This document shows, piece after piece, positions 1 through 7,200 of a DNA stretch of 8,353 nt; the stretch's first letter is position 1; each line of letters starts with the position of its first letter. The notes beneath the pieces were generated by a model. That model was not told the origin of the DNA. It was given only the letters and a program-made list of their open reading frames with translations, and made no database searches. A program made the translations under genes and the position numbers. The DNA is from JBBRHH01 sp038222915 (GTDB taxonomy: Bacteria > Planctomycetota > Phycisphaerae > Tepidisphaerales > Tepidisphaeraceae): contig JBBRHH010000258.1 of the NCBI GenBank assembly GCA_038222915.1, positions 1 to 8,353 on the forward strand. The letters are read 5' to 3'.

Positions 1-626
1 TCAGTTTCAAACGCGACGACGAATTCCTGATCGTCGAGGCCGAAACTGTACGTGGTGTTGAGCTTGATGGTCGGGTATTCGTTGCCCACCTTGATATGCG
101 CGTCCATGATTTCCTGGCGTGTCTCGTGCGGCAGTAGGTACCAGTCGCGGGTTTTCACGAAGGGATAGATGAAGAGGTACTTCCGCTTGCCCGGGATGAT
201 GTGGGTGCGGCTCTCCGCGGTGTGGAAAGGGTCGAGTTTGTCGACGTACATGCTGCGCTTGGTCATGGCGACGAACGAATGCGGCGTGGTCAGGTAGCCG
301 GCCAGGCGGGTCTTGTTGATGGACCCGGTCTGTGCCTGAAAATCGTCGGTTGCGCCCGCGATGCGCCAGAGGAGGAAATCGGTATCGGGGCGCAGGCCGG
401 CCGTGCTGTAGCTGAGACAGATGAGGCCGGGGCGCGGCTTGAGAGTGGTGATGAATTCTTCGCGGGCGGCCTCTTTGTCCTGTGCGCTCAGGCGGCGAAA
501 GGCGGGGTCCAGCTTGTAGAAGCTGAAGTTGACGAACTGGCGTTGCACCGCGGGCCCGGCGGCCGCGGCGGGACGTCCGGATGTGGCGGTGGCGGGCGGC
601 TGGGTGGCGGACGGCGATTGGCTCAT
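1..626 (-). CDS. Chlorite dismutase / HemQ-superfamily heme protein (partial, 3' end beyond left edge)
   Basis: The frame from ATG 626 gives 208 residues and is still open at base 1, so the C-terminus is missing. Residues 1-27 are an Ala/Pro/Thr-rich tail; the ferredoxin-like fold follows (FVNFSFYKLDPAFRRL at 31-46, LSYSTAGLRPDTDFLLWR at 71-88). The second half carries the family's heme region: KTRDWYLLPHETR (158-170), then MDAH with His177 at the place of the proximal heme ligand, then TTYSFGLDDQEFVVAFE (191-207). The family includes chlorite dismutase and coproheme decarboxylase HemQ. The distal position, Arg in chlorite dismutase and Gln in Firmicutes HemQ, aligns by eye to Leu189 or Asn190, so true chlorite dismutase activity is unlikely; a HemQ-like or other peroxidase-like role is possible. 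There is no signal peptide, so it is probably cytoplasmic. The start is supported by GGAG six bases upstream. It lies 75 bp downstream of the methyltransferase. Confidence 0.88.
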   Translation of the reverse strand, partial: MSQSPSATQPPATATSGRPAAAAGPAVQRQFVNFSFYKLDPAFRRLSAQDKEAAREEFITTLKPRPGLICLSYSTAGLRPDTDFLLWRIAGATDDFQAQTGSINKTRLAGYLTTPHSFVAMTKRSMYVDKLDPFHTAESRTHIIPGKRKYLFIYPFVKTRDWYLLPHETRQEIMDAHIKVGNEYPTIKLNTTYSFGLDDQEFVVAFET

Positions 627-630
627 GACG

Positions 631-672
631 ATCTCCAACAGGTTCAATTGTTCGTACAGTGCAACTGGAGAT
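631..672 (-). promoter_or_regulatory. Inverted repeat overlapping the RBS of the HemQ-like gene
   Basis: Bases 631-637 (atctcca) and 666-672 (tggagat) are perfect 7-bp inverted repeats separated by 28 bases; two G-U pairs could extend the stem inward. On the minus-strand transcript the 3' arm contains the GGAG Shine-Dalgarno (636-633) six bases before ATG 626. Folding would therefore hide the ribosome binding site in a stem. The inverted repeat and RBS are directly visible; a role in translational control is inference. The 28-base loop makes the isolated stem only moderately stable. Confidence 0.4.
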
Positions 673-701
673 TCTATGGCCGATTGCGGTGCAACCCAAG
701 T

Positions 702-1475
702 TCAGGCGCGCTTGCACTGCACAATCATGCGGGGCGAATCGGCGTCGAGCGGGCTGGCGTCATAGTCGCCGTAGAAATGCTCAATCTTCAGGCCGTGTCG
801 CTCCAGCAGCAGTTGAAGCTCGCGCGGAAACATAAAGGTGAGATCAAACTGCCGCTCATCCGTGTGCGCGCGGCCGTTGGCGTCGAACCAGCCATATCGA
901 AAGGTGATCCGCTGGAGCTGGGCACTCGGATCGCGATGGACATCGGTCACCTTGAAGACGGTTCGATCCAGTTCAGGGACGTAGAAGACGAAGGGATCGA
1001 GATCGATGGACGCTTCTTCGGCGATGAGCGAGAGATTCGGCTGGAAGATGTCGAGCCAGAACCGGCCTTTTGGTTTCAGGTGCCGAACCACGCCGCTCAG
1101 GACCGCATCCTGATCCTTGAGCGTCGTGAAGTTGAGAAAGGTGTTGAAGAGCAGGCAGATCCAGTCGAACTGTTCGTTGAGATTCAGGCGCAGAAGGTTG
1201 GCCTGGCGGAGGGTGAGATTCATTTCGGACAGACCGGCCGCGTCGCGTTTCTTGGCGGCAATCTCAATCATCTCGGGGTCGTAATCTACGCCGGTGACGT
1301 GATGGCCGGCCTTGGCGATGGTGATGGCGGCGCGGGCGGTGCCGACGGCCAACTCCAGTACTTTCTGGCGGCGCCGGGGCATGTGCCTGAGCATCAGCGG
1401 CACGTCGCGGCGGAGCATGTCGTAATGGCCGTATTCGGGGTCGTAGTAGGCGGGGATGGCTTTGTAGGTGGACAT
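702..1475 (-). CDS. Class I SAM-dependent methyltransferase
   Basis: A 257-residue protein with a Rossmann-type methyltransferase core. Motif I is VLELAVGTARAAITIA (39-54), a variant of the usual ELGCGTG loop. The acidic residue after beta-2 that binds the SAM ribose is Asp64 in GVDYDPEMIEIA. FDWICLLFNTFLNF (103-116) fits motif IV, and VVRHLKPKGRFWLDIF (129-144) is the post-core strand typical of small-molecule methyltransferases. The C-terminal half (165-255) is a beta-rich cap, as in many glycine/sarcosine-type relatives; the substrate is unknown. I chose ATG 1475 because homologous proteins as I recall them begin near the YKAIPAYYD motif. ATG 1520, in the same frame, would overlap the transporter stop in the string ATGGATGA and add 15 residues; TTG 1535 is also open. 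None of the three has a convincing Shine-Dalgarno. The overlap suggests co-transcription with the transporter upstream. Confidence 0.87.
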   Translation of the reverse strand: MSTYKAIPAYYDPEYGHYDMLRRDVPLMLRHMPRRRQKVLELAVGTARAAITIAKAGHHVTGVDYDPEMIEIAAKKRDAAGLSEMNLTLRQANLLRLNLNEQFDWICLLFNTFLNFTTLKDQDAVLSGVVRHLKPKGRFWLDIFQPNLSLIAEEASIDLDPFVFYVPELDRTVFKVTDVHRDPSAQLQRITFRYGWFDANGRAHTDERQFDLTFMFPRELQLLLERHGLKIEHFYGDYDASPLDADSPRMIVQCKRA

Positions 1476-1512
1476 GATTTTTTTGCCGGGGGCGGGATGA
1501 ATATAGGGAGGA

Positions 1513-2418
1513 TCATCCATTAGTCGAATGCTCAAGCACGATCAGTACGGCACCCGCCACCATGACGACCGATCCGGCGAGCCGTTCGAGGATATTGGGT
1601 TCCTTAAAAATCCTGTGGCCAAGAAACACGCTGAGCAGGGCCGATGTTTGGAAAAGGGCCAGGGCATAGCCGACCTGGAAACCGCCGAGCACGATGATGG
1701 TGCAGAGTTGCATGAGGCCGGTGGATATGGCGAGTGACAAATAGGTTCGCTTGTTCGCGGCGGCGGTGCGCAGGTCCGGACGAATGTCATTCTGGAAGAC
1801 GGTCAGGACCGCGATGCAAGCGGCGGCGGCGAAGCCGAGAATGGCCCAGAAAATGAAAGTGATTGTTGCAGATGAGGTGAGGAGCGCGCGTTTGAGGAAC
1901 ACGGCCTCCACGGCTGCGAGTGCCATGGCCGCGAATCGATACTGAACGCCGCGCTCGGTGAAGAAGCGGACGAAGACGTTGCGTTTGGGATCGGTTACGG
2001 ATTTGTCGACGATGAAATAGCTGCCGGCCACGATGAGCCCCATGCCGGCCAGGCCCGTCGCTCGAGGAAACTCGCCAAGAAGAAGGATGCCGGGAATGAG
2101 GCTGATGATTGACTTGTAGGCGTTAACAGGGCCGAGGACCGAAAGGTCGGACAACTTTACGGCCTGCACAAGCAGTGCATTGCCGACGACGGTAAGACCG
2201 GCAACGGCCGCCATGTTCAGCCAGAACGCGTACGAGAGATGGAAGAGGAAATGCGAGGCGAGAAAGACCACAACGGGAAGGCAAATGGCTGAGAGGAGAG
2301 CATGGACGAGGAGGATGACAAAGAGCGGGTCGGCGGCTCGACGCGTCAACATCTTCTGGAAGACGTTGGAGAACGGGTTGGCGATGATGCGGATGAGAAC
2401 GACGAGGGTGAGAAGCAT
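1513..2418 (-). CDS. EamA / drug-metabolite-transporter (DMT) superfamily permease
   Basis: A 301-residue very hydrophobic protein that reads as two tandem EamA repeats (about 1-138 and 160-296) with around ten membrane segments, the standard 10-TM DMT layout. Family marks are the first-repeat segment ALLVQAVKLSDLSVLGPVNA (81-100), followed by the SLIPGILLLGE helix (106-116) with its glutamate, and the second-repeat counterpart FQTSALLSVFLGHRIFKEP (256-274) where the gene-duplication signature recurs. It sits in the inner membrane. DMT members move amino acids, metabolites or drugs, usually outward; nothing here gives the substrate. ATG 2418 directly starts the first membrane helix, as expected, but no clear Shine-Dalgarno precedes it. 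It lies 33 bp after the small unknown gene and abuts or overlaps the methyltransferase, so a metabolite exporter paired with a modifying enzyme is conceivable but unproven. Confidence 0.87.
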   Translation of the reverse strand: MLLTLVVLIRIIANPFSNVFQKMLTRRAADPLFVILLVHALLSAICLPVVVFLASHFLFHLSYAFWLNMAAVAGLTVVGNALLVQAVKLSDLSVLGPVNAYKSIISLIPGILLLGEFPRATGLAGMGLIVAGSYFIVDKSVTDPKRNVFVRFFTERGVQYRFAAMALAAVEAVFLKRALLTSSATITFIFWAILGFAAAACIAVLTVFQNDIRPDLRTAAANKRTYLSLAISTGLMQLCTIIVLGGFQVGYALALFQTSALLSVFLGHRIFKEPNILERLAGSVVMVAGAVLIVLEHSTNG

Positions 2419-2451
2419 GGGTGATTCACTGGAGATACGGCCACGCGCCGC

Positions 2452-2829
2452 TCACGCTTGGCCGTACTTGCTATACCTCGCCTGCCACCCATCTTCAGTA
2501 AAGACCTCGCCATGCAGGCCGTCACTTTTGGCCGCGACATTGTCGCCATCCACCATGACAATGATGCCAGTCCCTCGATCCTGCGACTCCTGTAGTGCAA
2601 ACAGGAAGTTATGGATTGCGTTGTCCACCGCTTGTTGAACACATTGTCGCGCAATGGAGCGTTGAGCGGCCGGCATCCCCGCTAGATCTAGTTGCAATTG
2701 TTGCAACGCCGGAGCCTTCCATTTCCCCTCAGACAATATCTGGAAGAAATCCATGCCGCCGTCGCGAAGGTGGTGCATCACGAACTGTCCAAATTTTTCC
2801 AATGGGGAAGATAGCTCATCATTCGACAT
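2452..2829 (-). CDS. Small conserved-looking protein of unknown function (125 aa)
   Basis: I do not recognise this gene with certainty; it resembles a small uncharacterised family that I may remember as DUF6547, which should be checked. The 125-residue product has no signal peptide or membrane segment. Residues 7-80 look mainly helical (SPLEKFGQFVMHHLRD, WKAPALQQLQLDLAGM, then AVDNAIHNFLFALQES). The C-terminal third is beta-like and ends in a Gly/Asp/Trp-rich stretch (SDGLHGEVFTEDGWQARYS, 102-120) that looks like a conserved signature. ATG 2829 is preceded by GGAG at 11 bases, and upstream extension of the frame would enter the Dabb gene on the wrong frame. Its composition differs from its neighbours: about 53% GC by hand count, with C exceeding G on the plus strand, where the flanking genes show the reverse. 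Small acidic proteins of this build include immunity proteins, but no toxin gene is adjacent. Confidence 0.72.
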   Translation of the reverse strand: MSNDELSSPLEKFGQFVMHHLRDGGMDFFQILSEGKWKAPALQQLQLDLAGMPAAQRSIARQCVQQAVDNAIHNFLFALQESQDRGTGIIVMVDGDNVAAKSDGLHGEVFTEDGWQARYSKYGQA

Positions 2830-2867
2830 GTTCACTTTATCTCCGAGTGCCGCCCCGCCTATAACCC

Positions 2868-3290
2868 CTACCGATTCTCCACGTCGTACACCTTGTATTC
2901 CCGCACGAGGGGCTTGAGGACTTCGGCCACGAGCTTTTGGTGGAGTGGGTTTTTTGCGTAGTCGGCCAGGGCCTGGGCGTCGGCGAAGGTGATTACTACC
3001 GCGAGATCGTAGTCTGAGACATTTGATGGCCGGGTGGATGGGAGCGGGACGCCCACGGTGATGTTTTGTATTCCTGGTATTTGTTTCATCGACTTGGATG
3101 CGTCGACGAGCTTCTGGCGGGCGTCGTTGTCGCCGTGGGTTCGCAGCCAGCAGACTACGATGTGGGTGATCGGCGCCGACTGCGTCGCGGCGGGCTGGGT
3201 GGAGGGTTTTGTTGCCGGGTCGGCGAAGGTGGCGACGGTTGTTAATAACGCGAGAGCGCATGGGAGCGTAAAGCGAGGTTGCATGGGCAT
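2868..3290 (-). CDS. Secreted Dabb (stress-responsive alpha/beta barrel) domain protein
   Basis: A 140-residue protein with an N-terminal Sec signal peptide: Arg5, a hydrophobic core (LPCALALLTTVA, 9-20) and a likely cleavage after TFA at residue 23. A Thr/Gln/Pro/Ala-rich linker (24-39) follows, a style common in Phycisphaerae. Residues 41-136 fit the dimeric alpha/beta-barrel Dabb fold: the opening strand ITHIVVCWLR (41-50), helix DARQKLVDASKSMKQIPGI (56-74), strand ITVGVPLP (77-84), strand YDLAVVITFAD (94-104), helix ALADYAKNPLHQKLVAEVL (107-125) with the NPLH motif (114-117) where the family typically has HPxH, and the closing strand VREYKVYDV. Dabb proteins often dimerise; their catalytic roles are diverse and none can be assigned. 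It would act outside the cytoplasm. Met3 (ATG 3284) is an equally good start; neither has a clear RBS. It starts 24 bp after queG and is probably co-transcribed. Confidence 0.82.
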   Translation of the reverse strand: MPMQPRFTLPCALALLTTVATFADPATKPSTQPAATQSAPITHIVVCWLRTHGDNDARQKLVDASKSMKQIPGIQNITVGVPLPSTRPSNVSDYDLAVVITFADAQALADYAKNPLHQKLVAEVLKPLVREYKVYDVENR

Positions 3291-3314
3291 GTTGTAACTG
3301 TTTCAGTAGGAGGC

Positions 3315-4250
3315 TCAAGTGAGCAGCCGGGCGTTGCGCTGGAGGACGGGGAGCTTGACGCGCTTCATGGCCGAGCCGCGGAGCTTCGTGCGGTAGTCGT
3401 CCTGCGACCAGGATAGAACCTCGCGCAGGTCGATGGTGCCGGTGGGGAAGCGCGGGCGAAGGGCGGGGTCGGTGGCGGTGGGCGCGCGGCCGTTCCAGGG
3501 GCAGACGTCCTGGCAAATATCGCAGCCGTAGAGCCAGCCGGAAAGGGAATGATGAAATTCGGCGGGGATCTCTTCGCGGAGCTCAATCGTCAGGTAGGAA
3601 ATGCAGCGCCTTGCATCCAGCTTGTAGGGTTCGGTGATGGCGTCGGTTGGGCAGGCGTCGATGCAGCGGCGGCAGGTGCCGCAGCGGTCGACTGCGGGCT
3701 CGTCGTGGGGGAGTTTTAGCGTGGTGACGATTTCGCCGAGGAGAAGCCAGGAGCCGATGCGCTCGTTGATGAGGCAGGTGTTTTTGCCGACCCAGCCGAC
3801 GCCGGCGCGGCCGGCCAGTTCCTTTTCCATGAGCGGGGCGGTGTCGACGGCGGCGCGGGTGGTCGCGCCTGGCGCTTGGGTGCGCATCCAGTCGGCGAGT
3901 TGGTGGAGGCGCTCTTTGATAGTTTCGTGATAGTCGTCGCCGAGGGCGTAGCGGGCGATTTTTCCGTGATGCTTTTGGTCGTCTGGCGGGAGTGGATCGA
4001 GGGGGACGTGATAGTTCATTGCGAGGCTAATTACGCTTTGTGCGCCGGGGACGTAGACGGTTGGGTCGGTGCGCTCTTCGAAGCGTTTGGCGAGGTAGTC
4101 CATGGTGCCGGCCTGGCCGTCGTCTAACCAGTGGCGCAGGTAGTCTCGATAGGCCGACGGCTCGGCCGGGGCGATGCCGGCGAGATCGAAGCCTAGCTCG
4201 CGCGCCTTTTGCTTGATGCCGGCGGCGAGGTTGTGGGGGTCGGGCTCCAC
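3315..4250 (-). CDS. queG: Epoxyqueuosine reductase QueG (short form)
   Basis: QueG reduces epoxyqueuosine to queuosine in the wobble position of tRNAs with GUN anticodons, using cobalamin and two [4Fe-4S] clusters in the cytoplasm. All core marks are present: the cobalamin-region motif RYALGDDYH (100-108), the catalytic Asp136 in AVDTAPLMEKELAGRAG, GVGWVGKNTCLI (150-161), and the eight cluster cysteines C190/C193/C196/C200, C216, C243/C246/C250 in CGTCRRCIDACP and CDICQDVCPWN. The start is GTG 4250, nine bases after the cytochrome stop, with GAGAA upstream; the N-terminus matches the family (IKQKARELGFDLAGIAPAEP). At 311 residues it is shorter than the roughly 380-residue E. coli and B. subtilis enzymes: it stops just after the KRVKLPVLQRNA segment (296-307), so the C-terminal HEAT-like tRNA-contact region is absent. 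No remnant of it is seen in the 24 bp before the next gene. Confidence 0.95.
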   Translation of the reverse strand: MEPDPHNLAAGIKQKARELGFDLAGIAPAEPSAYRDYLRHWLDDGQAGTMDYLAKRFEERTDPTVYVPGAQSVISLAMNYHVPLDPLPPDDQKHHGKIARYALGDDYHETIKERLHQLADWMRTQAPGATTRAAVDTAPLMEKELAGRAGVGWVGKNTCLINERIGSWLLLGEIVTTLKLPHDEPAVDRCGTCRRCIDACPTDAITEPYKLDARRCISYLTIELREEIPAEFHHSLSGWLYGCDICQDVCPWNGRAPTATDPALRPRFPTGTIDLREVLSWSQDDYRTKLRGSAMKRVKLPVLQRNARLLT

Positions 4251-4259
4251 GCTGATTCT

Positions 4260-7200
4260 CTACGGTGCGATCGGCACCTGGGCTTTGCCGCGGAGATAGG
4301 CGGCGAGGTCGCGGATGTCCTGCTCGGGAAGGCTGTCGAGGAGGCCTTCGGGCATCATGGACATCGTGCGCAGGGTGCGCTCCTTGATCTCGTTCTTGGG
4401 CAGGACGAGGTCTTCGTTGGGCATAACGATTGTGAGGGACTTGTCGTCCTCGCGCTTGATGATGCCGAGAACGACCCGGCCATCCTTGGTTTCGATTTCG
4501 GTCGTGCGATAGTCATTGGGGATGACGGCGTTCGGGTCCACGACATTTTCCAGGAGGTAATCCAGGTCGGCGCGGTTGGATCCGGTGAGATCGGGACCGA
4601 CGTGGCCGCCCGTCTCGTATAGCGAATGGCACTGCTGGCAGTTGTTGCTGAATAAACGACGGCCGCGCGATGGATCATCCGTGGCCTTGGCGGTCTGCAA
4701 CAGAGTCTTTAACTGCGCGATGCGCGCTTTCTTATCTTCGGGGCTCTCGCGGAGAACGCCCCACACTTTTGCAACCTGGGCATCGATGTCGGCATTCTTC
4801 AATGAACGCAGTTGCCGGACGACGTCGGCCGAGACGTCCTTTGACGCGACCGCGTTTGATCCGATCGCGCCGAGTAGTTCCTTGGCCGACGAAAGCCGGG
4901 ATGCGAGCGTCGAAAGCGCGTCCTTCTTCTCCGCCGGCGTAAAGCTCGCGTAGGCCGTTAGAATTGCTTTGGCCGTATTGGGATCGTCGTACGCTGCCAG
5001 CCCGCGAAGGGCTGGACCGCGCATCGGGGGATCGACCAATAGTTTCTGCAAGGTCTCGACCAGCGCCGCATCTTTGATCCCCAGCAGTGAGTCGAGTGCA
5101 TTCTGGCGGTCAGCGTAGGCGCGTCTGCCGTCCACAATCAGCGTGCGTGCGGCGGCAATCGCATCCGCGCTGCCGAAGGTGACGGCAAGGCCACTCGACT
5201 GCGCCCGGACGGCCGCATCGCTGCTCTTGGCGAGTTTCGGTTCGATCTCTTTCCATTCTTTGGGCATTTCTACGGCGCGTTGGCCGCGCAGGCTTTCGCG
5301 AATGCCGCGGAGGATTTCCAACTGGCGGCCGGCGTCGTCGGCCTGGCCGAGCGCCTTGACCAGGCGCGGGATGACGTCGCCTTCACTGCCGCTGATGCGG
5401 CGGACGGCGAATGAGAGCATGCGGGGCAACTTCGACTGCGCCGCCAGTGCCAGGGCGCGATCCGGATCCTTCGGGCAGAGGGGTTCGAGGGCGTACCAGT
5501 CCATCAGCGGGAGATTGTGATCGTCGGCGTCTTCGACATGGGAGACGAGGTTTGTGACGACGTCCCAGCGTTGTTCGAATGGCAGGCGCTGCATGGCGGA
5601 GGCGAGGTAGAGGCGAACTACGGCCGAGGGGCTGTCCTTGGCGAGCTTCGCGAATTCCTGGACGACGCCGGCCGACGCGGTCTTGCCTTCGGTCAGGAGC
5701 TGGATCGCCCAGGCGACGACGAATTGCTTGTCGCTCTTGAGTTGCTGGGCGAGCAGTTCGGGCGTGAGGCCGCCCGTGCAATTGAGGGCCCAGAGGGCGC
5801 GGAGCTTGCGACTTTCATCGGGATTGTTTTGGAGGATGTCGACCAGCGACTTGTTCGCGTCCGGCGTCAGCTTGCCGAGCGCCTGGCGCTCCTGCAGGAC
5901 GCGCCTGGCCGTGCGCACGTTCCAATCGTTTTTGCTGAGTTGGAGTTTGACCAGCTCGGCATCGCTGAGCTTCGACAGGTCGACTTTTGTCGTTTTCGTA
6001 TCACCGTAGACGACCTTGAACACCCGGCCATTTGTGCGGTCGTGGGCCTTGGCGTCGTTGCTGTGGCACTGGTTTTTGTCGTACCAGTCGATCATGTACA
6101 TCGAGCCATCCTGGTCGTAGCGCAGGTTGATGATCTGGCTCCACTGATCGTTGAAGAGGATGAAATCCTTGCCGTGGTGGCCGACGATGCCGGAGCCTTT
6201 GGCCTCGGGCACATCCACGTTGATGCGTGCGCCGTGGATGTTGTTCATGAAGTATTGGCCGGTGTATTCGGCCGGCCAGCTTCCGCCGAGATAGCACATG
6301 AATCCGGCATGGGCGTGACCGCCGCCGGCCGACGAAGACTTGCCATTGCCCGCGTGCGGGCCGCCGCTGCCGGCGTAGTGCAGGTGATCGGCGATGGTCT
6401 TGATGTCGTCGAAGACGAACTTGTTGTCGTGATCGCCACCCTGCCGCTGGTAGTGGCCGCCCTGGATCATGTGCCAGAGATGCGGGATGACGCAGGCTTC
6501 GATGATGCATTGGCCGTGGTCGTCGAAGTCGACGCCCCATGGGTTGCTGGTACCTTCGGAGAAGAGCTCGAAAATATGCTGGGTGGGGTGATAGCGCCAG
6601 ACGCCACAGTTGACGTGCACGCGGTCGGCGGGAGGAGTGCCCGGCTTGCCGACGTCGGATTGCGTGAAGACGCCGTGGCATCCGTAGAGCCAGCCGTCGG
6701 GGCCCCAGCAGAATGTGTTGAGGGTTTCGTGGGTGTCGTGATGGCCCCAGCCGTCGAGCAGGATTTGCGGATCGCCTGACGGCTTCGGGGTGTCGGCGTT
6801 TATGTCGGCCGGGATGAACATGAGATACGGGGCCGCGCCGATGTAGACGCCGCCGAAGCCCACCTCGATGCCGCTGACGAGGTTCAGCCCTTCCATGAAA
6901 ACGGTGCGCTTGGTGAAATGGCCGTCGCCCTTCTCATCCTCCAGCACCAGAATGCGATCCTGGCCTTTGCCTTCGGGGGCGCGCACGGGGTAGGTCATGC
7001 CTTCGACGACCCAGATGCGGCCGCGCGAATCGATGGTGAATGCGATGGGTTGAACGACGTCGGGCTCGCCAGCGAAAAGCTGGGCCTTGAAACCTTCGGG
7101 CAGGGTCATCGCCTCGGCTGCCTTTTCCGGGGTGAGGCCGGCGAACTTGAATTCATCGTGAACGAGTGGCGCGGCGGCGGCCATCTCGTTGTTGATCTTT

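Noticed and set aside
1..626. Calling the left-edge gene a true chlorite dismutase linked to perchlorate respiration
   Set aside because: The distal Arg needed for chlorite turnover is not apparent and no perchlorate-reductase genes are in the window.
201..1523. Long plus-strand frame (440 codons) opposite the HemQ-like and methyltransferase genes
   Set aside because: It is antisense to two genes with clear family motifs, and its translation is a Gly/Val/Ala-rich mix with no recognisable domain, typical of the complement of GC-rich coding DNA.
2452..3516. 354-codon minus-strand frame covering the small unknown gene and parts of Dabb and queG
   Set aside because: Only the last 125 residues read as a real protein with an RBS-supported ATG at 2829; the upstream part is Arg/Pro/His-rich and out of frame with two firmly identified genes.
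6370..6470. Gly/His-rich stretch in the cytochrome propeller as an unusual metal-binding insertion
   Set aside because: The HAHAG and nearby His-rich motifs look, from memory, like conserved parts of this dehydrogenase family and not an insertion.
5517..6779. Long plus-strand frame (420 codons) opposite the cytochrome
   Set aside because: It lies entirely antisense to the propeller and HEAT regions, and the Val/Ala/Asp/Glu-rich product has no domain logic.
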